From Carnegiea gigantea (Eukaryota > Streptophyta > Magnoliopsida > Caryophyllales > Cactaceae): a stretch of DNA of 64,000 bases. Below the pieces are notes generated by a model. It ran no database searches. It was given only the letters and a program-made list of their open reading frames with translations, and was not told where the DNA came from. The position numbers and the translations under genes were made by a program. Below, one piece after another: positions 22,197 through 33,996 of this stretch. Each line of letters begins with the position of its first letter. Position 1 is the stretch's first letter. Location of the stretch: positions 64,501 to 128,500 of the forward strand of contig JAKOGI010000436.1 in NCBI GenBank assembly GCA_029747015.1, written 5' to 3'.

Positions 22197-24219
22197 AGAG
22201 CTCCTGCTCCAGCTCCTTTAACAACATGGATTAGTACCTTTGTTAAACTTGATAAGTTACTACTTAAGGCCCATTTGAGCCTTTAAACACCCCGTCTTCT
22301 GCATAACCACAACTAACGTAACCATAGAGTGGTAGTGTGTCATGGGTGACATTAAAATTAGGAATTAAAAAAAAGAGTTTGAACTAAACGGTCCCATCAA
22401 AAAAAGAGGAGGAAAGAAAGCAAAAACAAGAACTAAAGGAAACAAGGGAGGAATGAAAAAAATGCTTAAAAAGAAGAAGAATAAAGAAAGGAAGAAGTCA
22501 TTGATTGACACTAACTTCATCACACTTGCATAGTTGGGGATTTCGTAAGACTTACTTGAGCGCTGCCTTAAAAAGCCCTCTTTGAGGCATCCCTCATTTA
22601 AGTTACATGTTCTTACTGTTGAACTACGATTGACCTTGTTCCCAATGGGCACATAGGTAACATCTTTAAGGTTAAACCACAAAGATTCTTTTTAATAACA
22701 AAATAGTTGAATTGTGTCCTTTCGTATTTTTAGAAAAAAAGAGTGAGAGGAAAAGAGATTGGATGGTCCGAAATATGAAAATGCAAACTAGACGAAAGTG
22801 GAGCGAAAATAAAACCTCGGGTTTTGAGGATAAAGAAGCATTCCTTTCCCCACTCCCATCAAACCAGACGTGGACTAACCATTCATCCACTTTATCATTT
22901 CTTCTCAATCATCGTAGCCTCTAAACTTACCTCCATTCTAAAATTAAGGACTTTTTGTCTTAACCCTGACCAAAAAATTCAAGAGTGGGTACTCACTCTA
23001 TATTCTCAGCCTTCCTGGATGGGCACACACTCATTTTTCCAGACAATTAGGGCTTCTATCAAACTAAACAATTCTGACAAGGAGATAGTCATATTCTTTG
23101 TACAAAACTAGGGGCAAGTCTAGGATGCACTAGCATAAGTGTTTTCATCTACCGTATTACAATACACATCAAGGCCTCTTGTTAACATAAACATACGTTG
23201 GGGATGTTTTTAAAACATAAGTGCTTTAATGAAAATTTAGCGGTCACTGCTCCACTAAAAAGAAAGATTACCAATCTTAGGTAAATTATACCTTATGAAC
23301 TGGCCTTACCCAATAGCACACAAGTATTTATCCCTCATCCTATAATATTTTACTACCTAAGCTACAAAACGGAGTTGTGCCTCACCTATTAGCCTTTGTA
23401 CCATAATCAGATCCTTATCTAATAGATGCCAAACTTAGTGTGAGACCTTCATCTATGTGGGTATAAGGTTAGGACATCACATGTTTGCATCGATGGCACA
23501 ATTAAGTCTGCATAGTCATCAATCATGCATAGTCTCACTTAGGCTAGGAATTGAACATGCATCCATCCATGGGTCTTTAGCCTATTTACTAACCCGACCT
23601 TCACCTTAATCGTTCGGGAACCCTGGATCAAAGATGCGTGCATTTAGACGTGACAACAATCTACAGGAAGGGTACATAACCGTCGTCAGTCATGAATATG
23701 CATCAAAGGTTCTTAAGTTTCAACCAATAACGATTATAGAAAGCAACTATACTTTGACCTTCACGTTAATTAGGCTTAGTCAAAGTGGGGGTTCCATCCT
23801 CAAACTAGGCATTACACAAGCATCATCGCCCTTAGGGAATTCATTAACATTCTTACAAAAAGGACATTAACACATCTTCAGGTTGTCATGTTACTAAGCT
23901 CAAGAAGATCTCAGCATAGAGGACACCTTATCCTCTTCATCTTAAGAAATCTCAATGTCAAGCACATGTTAATGTTTAGTAGGATCTCATTATAACAACA
24001 AGACATCAACACTCGAGTGATAAAAAGTCAAACTTAAAGATTTGACATCTCAATGTCTCACACCACCCAGTTTATAGGTATCTAGCTACATATCATCCAC
24101 GTTTAATGCCACAAAGTTCTCAAAGATTTGGACGCAAATCATTTGCCTCTTATGCTACACTAAGTTTTCAGGGATAAGCCTATAGATCTTCAGGCATCCA
24201 TATCACTAAGGTGCATCAT
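22197..24219. other. unassigned intergenic or old repeat DNA
   Basis: No recognisable coding domain in any frame. Composition changes from A-rich (22370-22500, 22730-22820) to mixed. Probably old LTR or untranslated sequence, but I could not find its partner in the window. Confidence 0.4.
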
Positions 24220-24620
24220 TGGCTCCCAGCATAATGAGACATTTAGACACCGCTAGCTCCTAGAACAATGGGACATTCCAAAAAACAGACCGGTCACTGA
24301 ACAATGGGACATCACTAGCTGTTAGCACAATGGGTCACCACTAGGTCTAAGTGCAATGGGACATTCCAACAACATCTCTGTATTCCAACAGAATACGGCA
24401 CATTTAGCTCCCAGTATAATGGGGCATCTCATCATTATGGTTGACATCAAGATCCATTACATCGGCGAAAGGTCTACTAGACCGCTGAAATGTCAACATT
24501 TAAAGTTCTGCTAGACCAAAAAAAGGTCAGTTAGACTGGCGAAACGTCAAAATTTAGAACTGCTAGACTAGCAACGGGTCCATTAAACTAGCGAAAGGTA
24601 TGCTATACCAACACAAGGCT
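24220..24620. repeat. decayed short tandem repeats
   Basis: Two degenerate families lie in series. At 24220-24430 a unit like 'agctcccagcataatgggaca' recurs about six times with variation. At 24460-24620 a unit like 'gtctgctagaccagcgaaa' recurs about five times. Spacing is irregular, so these are old repeats, possibly in an LTR. Confidence 0.5.
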
Positions 24621-24676
24621 GAACTCCAAAATGAAAAGAACAAAGGACAATAGCTAACTATTTTGACCTTCACCTT

Positions 24677-24829
24677 GCTTGGACCACTGGGCCTTACCCG
24701 ACCAGGTTCCTAATGCACTTAGGGGCCTAGGAGATTAGTATTAAATTTACGTCTTTAAAAAAAAGGAAATAAAAGAAGAAAAAAGTGAACTAGTGCTTGG
24801 ACCACTGGGCCTTACCCGACCAGGTTCCT
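24677..24829. repeat. 35-bp perfect direct repeat pair
   Basis: The 35-bp unit beginning gcttggaccactgggcctta occurs at 24677-24711 and again at 24795-24829, identical, 118 bp apart. It is followed by an A-rich spacer in each case. Related but diverged phrases occur near 25810 and 25910. Confidence 0.8.
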
Positions 24830-24968
24830 TACGCTTTTGCCTGTGCTGAGAAGGCATATAAATAATAATTGCAGCCTTATCTAAACATGAACACCGTTTG
24901 GATTGGGTCTACTAAGAGCCGAATTAGGTCTCCCTTCTTTAAACCAATTCAGATTGTGCTTTTAAATG

Positions 24969-24977
24969 CTATAAAAG
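24969..24977 (+). promoter_or_regulatory. candidate LTR TATA box
   Basis: CTATAAAAG followed by a GA-rich stretch, a run of 13 G at 25024-25036 and then T-rich sequence resembles the promoter and R region of a plant Ty3/gypsy LTR. No partner LTR was found. Confidence 0.4.
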
Positions 24978-25039
24978 GAGGCATGTCCCTAAGGTTGGAG
25001 GCATTGAAAAATTAGAGATTTTTGGGGGGGGGGGGGAGT

Positions 25040-27386
25040 ACTAAAACTTAGAGAGGAAACTACAAGAAATATTTATGAGAAATACTTTACATATTGAGAG
25101 GATTACGAGAGAGAATTTTGTTAACTATTAAAAAGGCATCATTATGAAGGGTTTCCAAGTAAATCAAGTGTTTCATCCTGTGTGCATAATATAAACCTTC
25201 CCTCGTCTCTACTATCTTTCTGTTCACTCTACTTCATTTCGGGTATAGTAAATGTGTAATCCTTACTTAATTTAGCCCCCAACTGATGCAACTATTTACA
25301 TTATTTCTTTGAATATTCCTAGACTGGCATTTATTTTTTATTTCTATTATTTGATGCCATTGACCCCACTATGTGATATGATTGTTTGTTAGTGTTATTA
25401 CCTTTAATTTCCTGTAAAGATTTGTAGAGGTCGTTGGTGATGACAAGCGGTGTTATAACGCACTCCATCACGATGTCATACCTTGCCTCCGAATCCCAGC
25501 CCCTAGTTTAAGCTATGGAGGCATGTAGACCCCACATCAAGGATTACATCTGTAGGGTCTTTCAAAAACCTCTTTTAAATGAACCAGTTGTCCCTTTCGG
25601 TGTCCCATTCAATTTATGGTTCATTTTAGATAGTAGATTTGGTTTGTAAATTTTCTTAAAACTCACCAGTGTCTCTGTTAGTTGAAGTTCACTTATTTTA
25701 AATATCAATCATCTTTTATTTTTACGCAATATTTCTAGATTGGGGAAACAGATTTGGGATCATGATAGTATAATATTGTCTATTCCAGAAACTAGGCATA
25801 GTTATGGCCCCAGAACCTAGCCGGGTTCAAGGGTTAGTCATGTGGTCTAGTCTCTAAGCCCAGGCAGACCTTATTATTAGGATCCAACCAGAAGCATTGG
25901 ATCTTGTTCTGGCCCAAGAACCTGACCAAGTTCCTAGCTTAGGGCTGAAACCAACCATTTGGGCTGTGGTAATAGTTTTGCTACAATCTACCCTATTTTA
26001 CAAGTTGCAAAAAAAAATTTAAAATCCAATTCACACACCAAGCTAGGGAGTCTGACCATCTATGGGGGACCGCACTTGGAAATGTGAAATGAATTGTAAT
26101 AATATATTGTAAATATGATTAGAATCATATTACCTAATCAAAAGGATTGAGAGATAGGGAGAAGAGAAGACATAAGTAACTAGCCTTGCCCACTAGAGTT
26201 CTAGTGAGTAATCTCCAATATGACACTTGTGCATTGAGGGCTCTAATGCAAATGTTGAAGCGAGCCTTCGATTAATGTGAGTCTTCAATGACACCTAGGG
26301 TTTTGGATCCAAGTGATCAAGGAGAAGGATGACATGTCTGGAAGTGAAGGAAAAAGGCTTTGGATCTTACCCCTCAAAGAAGAACTCCTTATGTGAAGAA
26401 AGGTAAGAAGCTGATGAAAGATTAGGAATTAGCTTTGCCTTGTAGAATACATGAGATAAAGTTTTTTAAAATCTCATACTACTATGCCATTACGACTTTT
26501 AATTGTAATTTGTATGGTTTTTCACAGTTTTTTGTGTCAATAAAAATATTGTAGCTTTTGGACCGTAATCATTTTTTTGCTTCTATTACTATCACATAAA
26601 TATCTAAATGCAAATTGTAATTGGATATAACTTGCTAAACCATTTGGAATTCTGGGCCCAACCAAGCAACTACTGGCAAATGACTAAGATCCCATCCAAT
26701 TCCTGCTGGGAACCCAACCTGACTACTACAAGGAAACTAAGCGCGTGCTAGTAGGATATGGGTCGTTCTATTAGGCCTCTTTCAATTTGGTTAAGTTTCT
26801 TGTCCATTCCATTTCTCCTTTCTCTCTCTTTTTTTTGGCTTTCTTTTTTCGAGAGGGGTGTGTGATTACTAATGAGTGATGGGGAAACGCCATAAGGTAT
26901 TCTTGCATATCTGCATTGCAGAGTTAGGCTTTCATACTTCATTCATTTTATATTAGGCCTGATAGAGGCCTTGTGAGCTGATTATGGGCTTTATTATAGA
27001 GAAACTAGCATCATTTGTTCTTCTTCTTCTTTTTTAAAGCATGTTACGGGCCTTGGGCATAGATAAACGCACTATGCATATTGTTTATATTGCTCTCATC
27101 CATATCAATTAGCTTCACAGCTTCGCCAAGTAGGATAGTTTTATAATATATAGGCCTTGCCAACTGCGCCTAAACTTTCCACGTTAGTTCTGAATTGGGG
27201 CCGTAATTTTCTTTAAGACCATGACCCCCTCTCGAAAATCTCGTGTCTTGAATTTTTTTTGAAAAGCTCTACAGATTCAAGTATGGTACAGCTAGACATT
27301 ATGCAAACTGCAACCTGCTTTCGTCTAGCATAACCAGTTCCTCAATTTAAGCTCAACCTGTGCTCTTGCAAGTTGTGTCAAGCTTT
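25040..27386. other. unassigned, probably includes the decayed 5' LTR of the following Athila element
   Basis: The last part must contain the LTR that precedes the primer site at 27387, but I found no copy of it on the right side, so no boundary can be set. No coding domain was seen. Confidence 0.4.
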
Positions 27387-27404
27387 TAGCATCGTTGTCA
27401 GGGA
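27387..27404 (+). promoter_or_regulatory. primer-binding site, tRNA-Asp type, decayed
   Basis: TAGCATCGTTGTCAGGGA matches the tRNA-Asp complement at 13 of 18 positions. All five differences are transitions (G to A or C to T), the pattern left by cytosine deamination. Confidence 0.8.
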
Positions 27405-27650
27405 CCAAAATTTGTCAACTATTGAGTTAATCCTAGGGAGTTGACTAAGCACTTTTCCTTTATTTTTAGTTTTTACACTTTTGATTACTTTGGTAGTGTT
27501 TTTGTCAGTGCCTGCAAGCAATTTTTCCCTTTTATATGAAGTCCATTTCTGTGCAAACCCAATCTTGAGATTGAAAGGACTTTCTGTTTAAGGAGTAAGA
27601 AGCAAAGTCTAGAAGAGCAAAGCTATAAGGGCCGTAATACTACTCATACA

Positions 27651-28917
27651 ATGGCCATTGGGGATCGAAGAAGGACACTCTAGGATTTCGTTACCCCAGG
27701 AGTCCAAGGCATTACTTCTAGTATTACCTTACTAAATGGGGAAGCTCATAACTTTGAGCTCGAATCGGTACTCATCTCTATGGTTCAACAATTGATATTT
27801 GGAGGTGCTTTAATGGAAGACGTTAATCTTCACATTTCGATCTTTCTGGAGGTGTGCGACACATTGCAGCAAAAAGAGGTCTCCATTGATGCCATTCGCC
27901 TTCGCCTATTTCCCTTTCATTATGGGACAACGCACAAGCATGCCTCCATTCGTCCTGTTCGAGGTCCATCACAACTTAGGATGAGCTCAGAAAGGCCTTT
28001 CTTGCTAAATTCTTCCCACTTAGCAAGACGACAAGTTTAAGGAACCAAATCACTACCTTTGCTCAAAGGGACGATGAGACTATGTGAAGGATGGGAGCGA
28101 TTCAAGGATTTATTGCATCTGTGCCTTCACCATGGGCTTCAAAAGTGGATAATCGTGCAAATTTTCTACAATAGAGTTACTTAAGCCGTGTAATCTACCA
28201 TAGACGTGGCGGTGGGTGGCACCTTGATGAACAAAACGGAGGATGAAGCCTATAATTCGGTTAAAGAGATAGCACCCAATAATTTCCAATGGTCCAATGA
28301 AAGAAGCCAACCCAAACATGTTGGCGGTAAGCTTAAGGTTGATGCACTTTACTTTCTAGTAGAGTAGATGCTATGATTCAGAGATTGGATCGATGGAATA
28401 TTCATGCTGTAAATTCAAGTGCCCTTCCCTCATATAAAATTTGTGGTTCAATTGAACATTTGACTGTAAACTACCAAGTTGGGAGTCCATTTGCCCAAGA
28501 TACTAGTGACTAAGTCAACTATGTAAACTGTAACTCGAGGTTGACCAACAACCCTTATTTCAACACCTACAATTGGGGTTGGAGGAGTCACCCAAATTTC
28601 TCATATAGATCTAACCATCCCACTGTGCCCCGAATGAATGCTATACCACCCCTGGGTTTTAAAGACCTCCATTTCCCCAACAGGCTCCCTAAAAGTCTAG
28701 CAAGTCTAACTTAGAGGCCATGATGTCAAGCATGCCTATGGCTCAACAAAAGCAAAATGAGTACATTAAGCAATTAGCCTCTAAGGTTGATATGCTTACT
28801 GCTCATAATAAGATGTTGGAAGCCAAATTACCTAACAAGCTAACTCTTCACCTACACCTATTGATCGACTTTCTATTGAGCCCAAACTTAACTCTAGGGA
28901 GCATTGTAATGTTTTGA
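27651..28917 (+). pseudogene. gag (Athila-type), decayed
   Basis: Reading from the ATG at 27651 gives an Athila gag start with MVQQLIFGGALMEDVNLHI and SIDAIRLRLFPF. After 28040 the frame breaks repeatedly, but capsid blocks can still be followed to about 28330. A Tyr/Asn-rich segment (NPYFNTYNWGWRSHPNFSY) at about 28550-28610 matches the same block of the left-hand Athila element. The zinc-knuckle region (CGSIEHLTVNYQ, about 28440) has lost most ligands. The final open piece (28720-28917) holds a short helix-like segment, QKQNEYIKQLASKVDMLTA. Confidence 0.8.
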
Positions 28918-29149
28918 TTTTAAGGGGAGGCAAACAACTTTAGGGGCCTAAAGGGGTTAGTGATGATGTGAGTTAGCATGATAATGAGAATATTTTTGAG
29001 AAAGAAGTGTCTAGTCCCTCTAGAGATGTATATGTTGATGTTGTGATGGATACTAATGAGGTTCCTAAGGCCCTTAAACACACTTCTCCAACACCCTACA
29101 CTTCACCTTTGCCTTTCCCTCAAAGAATGGCTAAGGCTACGCTTTATTT

Positions 29150-29952
29150 GTAATTTGGGAAGTTTTTAGAGGTCTTAAAAAAGCTTTATATTAATATTCC
29201 ATTCACCAGTGCTTTGACTCAAATGCCTTCTAATGCTAAATTTTTGAAAGAGGTTTATCCAGTAAAAGAAAGTTGGAGGAGCATAAGACCATAGCCTTAG
29301 CTGAAGAATGTAGTGCCGCGATTCAAAATAAGCTTCCTGCTAAGCTTAAGGATCTCGGTAGTTTCTCCATCCCTTTCTTGATGGGGAATGTATGTGTAGA
29401 TCGTATCTTGTGTGATTTGCACTCAAGTGTGAGCTTGATGCTCCTTTTTATGTGCAAAAAGCTTGATTTAGGAGAAATGAGACCCACACTATCTCCATAT
29501 AATTAGCGAATCGTTCTGTGAAATACCCATTGGGTGTTTTAGAGGATGTCCCCATTAAGGTAGGAAATTTATATATACTGGTTAACATCATGATTCTTGA
29601 AATGGAAGCGGATATGCATACACCAATTATTCTTGAGAGGCCTTTCTTGGGCATCATCAGGTGCTGTATTGATGTGAAGAATGGTAAATTGTCCTTTGAT
29701 GTGGAGGGTGCTCATGTAGAGTTTACTGTGTTTAAGGCTTCTAAATTCCCTTCTATTTCTAATGAATATCATAGAATTGATGTGATTGATGCTTTGGTAA
29801 GAGACGAAGCCACTAACTATGTTTTTAGTGACCCCTTTAACCATTGTATGTTACATGACGGTACTTCTAAGCCCAAGTTTCTGTGTAAGCTCACTTCTTG
29901 GAAGCCTCTGCACAAATTTCACCTTCCCTTACAAAAGTGGAAGAGCTCATGA
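29150..29952 (+). pseudogene. aspartic protease (Athila-type), decayed
   Basis: Pieces 29273-29506 and 29518-29952 cover the domain. Visible blocks are AIQNKLPAKLKDLGSFSIP, then VCVDRILCDLHSSVSLMLL, where the active site reads Asp-Leu-His-Ser-Ser instead of Asp-Leu-Gly-Ala-Ser. PIILERPFLGIIRCCIDVKN follows. The active-site Asp remains but the Gly is lost, and a stop separates the pieces, so it would be inactive. Confidence 0.8.
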
Positions 29953-30170
29953 GTGATGGTAAGCCCTCGTTTAATGAGAATTGTGCCCCCGAGGTACAAT
30001 TGAAACCCCGCCCTTCATCTTTGAGGTATGAATTCCTTGGTCCCAACTCCTATGATCATTAATACTAAGCTATGTGCATCTTAGATTGATTTATTACTTA
30101 TAGTGCTTAGTTTGCATCATAAAGCCATAAGATACACTATAGATGACTTAAAAGGAATTCACCCTTCTAT

Positions 30171-31000
30171 GTGCATGCATCGCATTTTGATAGAAGAAGA
30201 CCACAAACCCTCATTAAGCACCAAAAGAACTTAAATCCTAACATAAAAGAGGTAGCTGAGAAGGAAATTCTAAAATTGCTTAGGGTCGATATTATCTACC
30301 TTGTCTCTGATAGTAAGTGGGTAAGCCCAGTCTATGTTGTGCTTGAGAAAGAGGGTGACGGTTGTGAAAAATGAGAACAATAAAGTAATTCCCACCAGGG
30401 CCGTCATGGGTTGGTGTATGTGTATTGACTATAGAAAGTTAAACAAGGCCAACTGTAAGGACCATTTTTCCCTTCCATTCACTAAACAAATGTTTAAGAG
30501 GTTGGCTAAGAACTCCTATTTTTACTACCTAAATGGGTATTCGGAATTTTTTCGAATCCTTATCCACTATAGCGACCAAGAAAATACCATATTTACTTGT
30601 CCATATGGCACACATGCTACAGGAGGATGCCATTTGGGCTATGCAATGTCCGTATTACCTTTCAACGTTGCATAATAGCCATTTTCTTCGATTTATTGAA
30701 GAGATAATGGAGGTGTTCGTAGGTGACCTTTATGTGCATTGATCATTTTTTTTATCACTGCTTGAATAATTTGTCCGATATTTTATGAAGATGTGAAGAT
30801 ATGAATTCGGTCTTGAATTAGGAAAAGTGCCATTTTATGGTACCGAAGAGGGCTGCCCTAGGGCATATCATCTCTAATAAAGGCAGTGAGGTTGACACCA
30901 AAAAAAAAAAAAAGGTGAAGGTGATTGAAAAATTAACACCAACAACTTCAATAAGGGGTGTAAAAAGTTTTCTAGGGCATGTCGGTTTCTACCGGTGGTT
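30171..31000 (+). pseudogene. reverse transcriptase (Athila-type), decayed and catalytically dead
   Basis: Pieces 30171-30374, 30334-30675 and 30837-31253 overlap or abut in different frames. Recognisable blocks are SDSKWVSPVYVVLEKEGD, CMCIDYRKLNKANCKDHFSL and FTCPYGTHATGG. The first catalytic Asp block reads YLNGYS, with Asn for Asp. The YxDD box region (EVFVGDLYVH, about 30715) has Gly for its first Asp. The thumb block VKSFLGHVGFYRWFIKNFSK lies at about 30960-31020. Confidence 0.88.
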
Positions 31001-31345
31001 CATTAAAAATTTTTCAAAAATTATAAAATCTCTCACCCAATTGCTTGTCGAGGATGTGTGTTTCGATTTTAATGAAGAGTGTTTGGGTGCTATCCTCAAG
31101 TTGAAAGAAGCACTAATTTTGGGTCCGGTGATGCAAGCCTCGGATTGGGGACTTCCTTTTGAAGTAATGTATGAGGTAACTAATTTTACATTGGGAGCGA
31201 CCTTAGAACAAAGGAAGGACAACAAGCTGTATGCCATTTATTATATGAGTTGAACTCTTGATGAAGCTCAAGTGAATTATGCCACCACTGAGAGGGAAGT
31301 GCCACCGGTTATGATCAACTTATCGCCAACTATGTTTTTAAGAGG
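31001..31345 (+). pseudogene. RNase H fragment (Athila-type)
   Basis: The block FEVMYEVTNFTLGATLEQRK is present with Tyr-Glu where Cys-Asp is expected, and a frame change near 31250 leads into a degenerate TTEREVPPVMIN stretch. The second half of the domain is missing; the sequence jumps at about 31320-31380 directly toward the integrase core. Confidence 0.72.
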
Positions 31346-31359
31346 CTAGAAGCTATTGC

Positions 31360-32110
31360 CACTCCTACCAATAACTCTAAGGTAGTGATCAAATTCCTCA
31401 AGAAGCAGATTTTCACTCGGTTTCACACACCAAGGGTTCTCTTGAGTGATAATGGGACTCATTTTTACAACAAGCCCTTGGAGTCTCTCTTGAAGAGGTA
31501 TACGATTTTTTATAAGGTTGCTACACCTTATCACCCCCAAACTAGCGGCGAAGTTGAGCTCTCCAACCATGAACTGAAGAGTATCTTAGAAAAGACGTTG
31601 ATCGGTCCCGCAACAACTGGTCTTTGAAGCTTAATGATGTTCTTTGGGCATACGAGACCGCCTATAAGACTCCTCTAGGCACTATACTATACTGATTAGA
31701 GTTCCGAAAGTCTTGTCATCCACCAATTGAGTTAGAATATAGGACGTATTAGGCTACTAGGACGCTCAATTTTGATCTCAAAGCAGCCAGGGAGAAGCGT
31801 ATATTACAATTGAGTGAGCTTGATGAACTATGGTTGGAAGGATATGACAGCTCTAAGATCTACAAGTAAAGAACCAAAGCACATTATAAAGAAGCGGTTT
31901 GACTAAGGTGACATAGTTCTCTTGTTCAACTCCAAGTTATCATTATTCCCAAGTAAGTTGAGATCCTAATGGTCGGGATCATTTAAAGTTACCAAGGTTT
32001 TTTCTCATGGAAGCCATAGAGGTATAGAGTGAGTCCACCAGTGCGTTCAAGATTAATGAACAGTGACTTAAACTTTATTTGGTGGGGGAGCCCATTGACA
32101 GGGCTGATGT
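31360..32110 (+). pseudogene. integrase core and C-terminus (Athila-type), N-terminus deleted
   Basis: The open piece 31385-31627 holds the second and third catalytic positions: LLSDNGTHFYNKPLESL with Asp, and [20 protein letters not shown] with Glu. The zinc domain and first catalytic Asp are missing through a deletion. Downstream, after frame changes, [15 protein letters not shown] and RWSGSFKV-like blocks can be traced to about 32060. The region ends near LYLVGEPIDRA in one frame. Confidence 0.8.
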
Positions 32111-32811
32111 CCATACAGTAACTGATCTAGTGTAAAATGGTTGAAGAAGGTCAAGCTCTTAACTTTAAAAGAGGGCTACTTGATAGGCAACCCAAGCATT
32201 TTTCTTGTTTTCTTTTCTTATTGTATATAAATTCTAGGTTGTTTTCATCTTTAAAGGGACAAAAAGGAGCAAAATCAAGGTTAGTGATTATGAGCCAGTC
32301 ACCACCATGGTCTGGGGGTGGCAATTCCTATGGATTGTCATGCTACTACCCAATAAAAAAACAGAAAAAATTAGAAAACTACTTCATCAGCAACCACCAT
32401 GGACAGTCCGTGGTGAACTCTTGACTGCGGTACCCTTTCTTTAACCATTCACTTTCTTCCCTTACTGAACACACTCTCTATCTTTACCTCACTCCTTCTC
32501 TCTCTAAAATCCTCCACTGACAAACCTCCCAAGCTTCCATTTCTCTATCATTTTGCACTCAAATTGTCTCAAAAATTTCTCCCATTTCTCTTCTTTTCAC
32601 CGAATTTCTCTTTTTCTTGCACAAATTTCCACTCCTTCTCTCTCTACCTTCTTTCACCATTACCCTCTATTCCTCCTTCAAACTGATACTTTTTGCTCAT
32701 ATTCACTTTTCCTGCACTCCATTACCATACAACCATCTCTGTTCCTTCATTTTCTTCTTTTCATACACCATATCCTCCATTGTTGAGGATGTTTTCCTCT
32801 AAATTTACTCT
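32111..32811 (+). other. spacer between pol and the extra ORF
   Basis: Pyrimidine-rich (CT-rich at about 32450-32780), no gene supported. The open frames of 61-95 codons here are low-complexity Ser, Phe and Leu runs. Confidence 0.45.
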
Positions 32812-33996
32812 ATAATTTCTACGGCACCCAAAAAGAAGCTAAGGAGCACCCAAGGAGAGGGTACATCAAGCCAAGTGCCTTATCGAGCCACAAGGACATC
32901 CACTATTATAAGGACCTGAGGTAATGCTCCTCATCGACTTGGTTTACCTCATGCTGATCTTGTTGCACATTATAATTGCTTGAGTAGTAGACTACTTGTT
33001 ACATGTTCCTATGTTGAGGATTTGTTAGCCCAGTTGGGATTATTAAATGACATTAGATGGTTGTTTGTCCGAGGTCAAATAGGTCAGCTTATCGAAATGA
33101 AGGACCACACATATAGGGACCTCACCCTTGAATTTTTGAGTACATTGCATGTTGAGGTCACTCGAGGTCCATGATGTCAAGAAGCGTATATTTCATTCTA
33201 TTTACAAGGCAAATTCTATGAATTGAACCTTAGTACCCTTAGTAACATGTTTGGCTTTCCACCTATCTTGGACTTGCCTTGGCGTTTAAGTCCCCTCGAA
33301 ATTTAATCCAAATGTCTTTTGGGATGAGATTTTCAGAGATCACAGATACAATACCAGTACATGTAAGGGCATCTTCTTTTGGAATCTTTGTATCTAGATG
33401 GGACAACGTACGCTTTCATGTGGTGCCTTTGCTAGGGATGATAGTTTGAATGTCCCTGGATTCTGTGAGCTGTATTTACTATCTAGTATGGTGAATAGTA
33501 TCCGAATTGACCCTGCGTCTTTCTTGCCTCGTCAATTATATAGTGCAGCTACAAGTACCACATATAGGATAGTCATTGCATCACTATGATTTCTAAATCT
33601 TTAGTGGTTGAGCCAAACCCCAAGGATCGAGTTTTAATGTTTGAGCGGCTTAATGAAGCTGCTTTTGAAGAAATGAAATTCTGTAAGGTTGAGGTTGGTC
33701 GTTTGTGTTGGATATACCCTAGGAACCGGCTTTTGCTGCATCCTAATGTTGAGCGAACCATCTTACTTCATCGAGCTAACTTTTCAGGGTTGCTTAGTGA
33801 TGCTGATATTGTTCTCCCTACCCCACCTTGGCCCATGCCTACTTACCATGGTGGCCCTAGTTCTTCCTCCCAGCCAACGGCCCATAACTACGAGGAGTTT
33901 CAAGCCACTCTCATGTCCATTCAAGAGGAGCTAGTCTCCCTACGAGCCTATGTTACAACTAAACAAGCTGCTCTTCATGACTTTGTCCAAGAATGA
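32812..33996 (+). pseudogene. Athila extra ORF downstream of pol (unknown function)
   Basis: Across several stops and shifts one protein can be followed: KKKLRSTQGEGTSSQ at the start, then YVEDLLAQLGLLNDIRWLF, HTYRDLTLEFLSTLHVEVTR, GKFYELNLSTLSNMFGFPP and, in the last open piece (33586-33996), VGRLCWIYPRNRLLLHPNVE followed by a Pro/Ser-rich hinge and a helix-like tail. Athila-type elements often carry such an ORF at this place, some described as env-like; no signal peptide or convincing membrane segment is visible here. Function unknown. Confidence 0.6.

Noticed and set aside
32450..32800. CT-rich frames of 60-95 codons between Athila pol and the extra ORF.
   Set aside because: Low-complexity Ser/Phe/Leu runs with no domain, in a spacer position.
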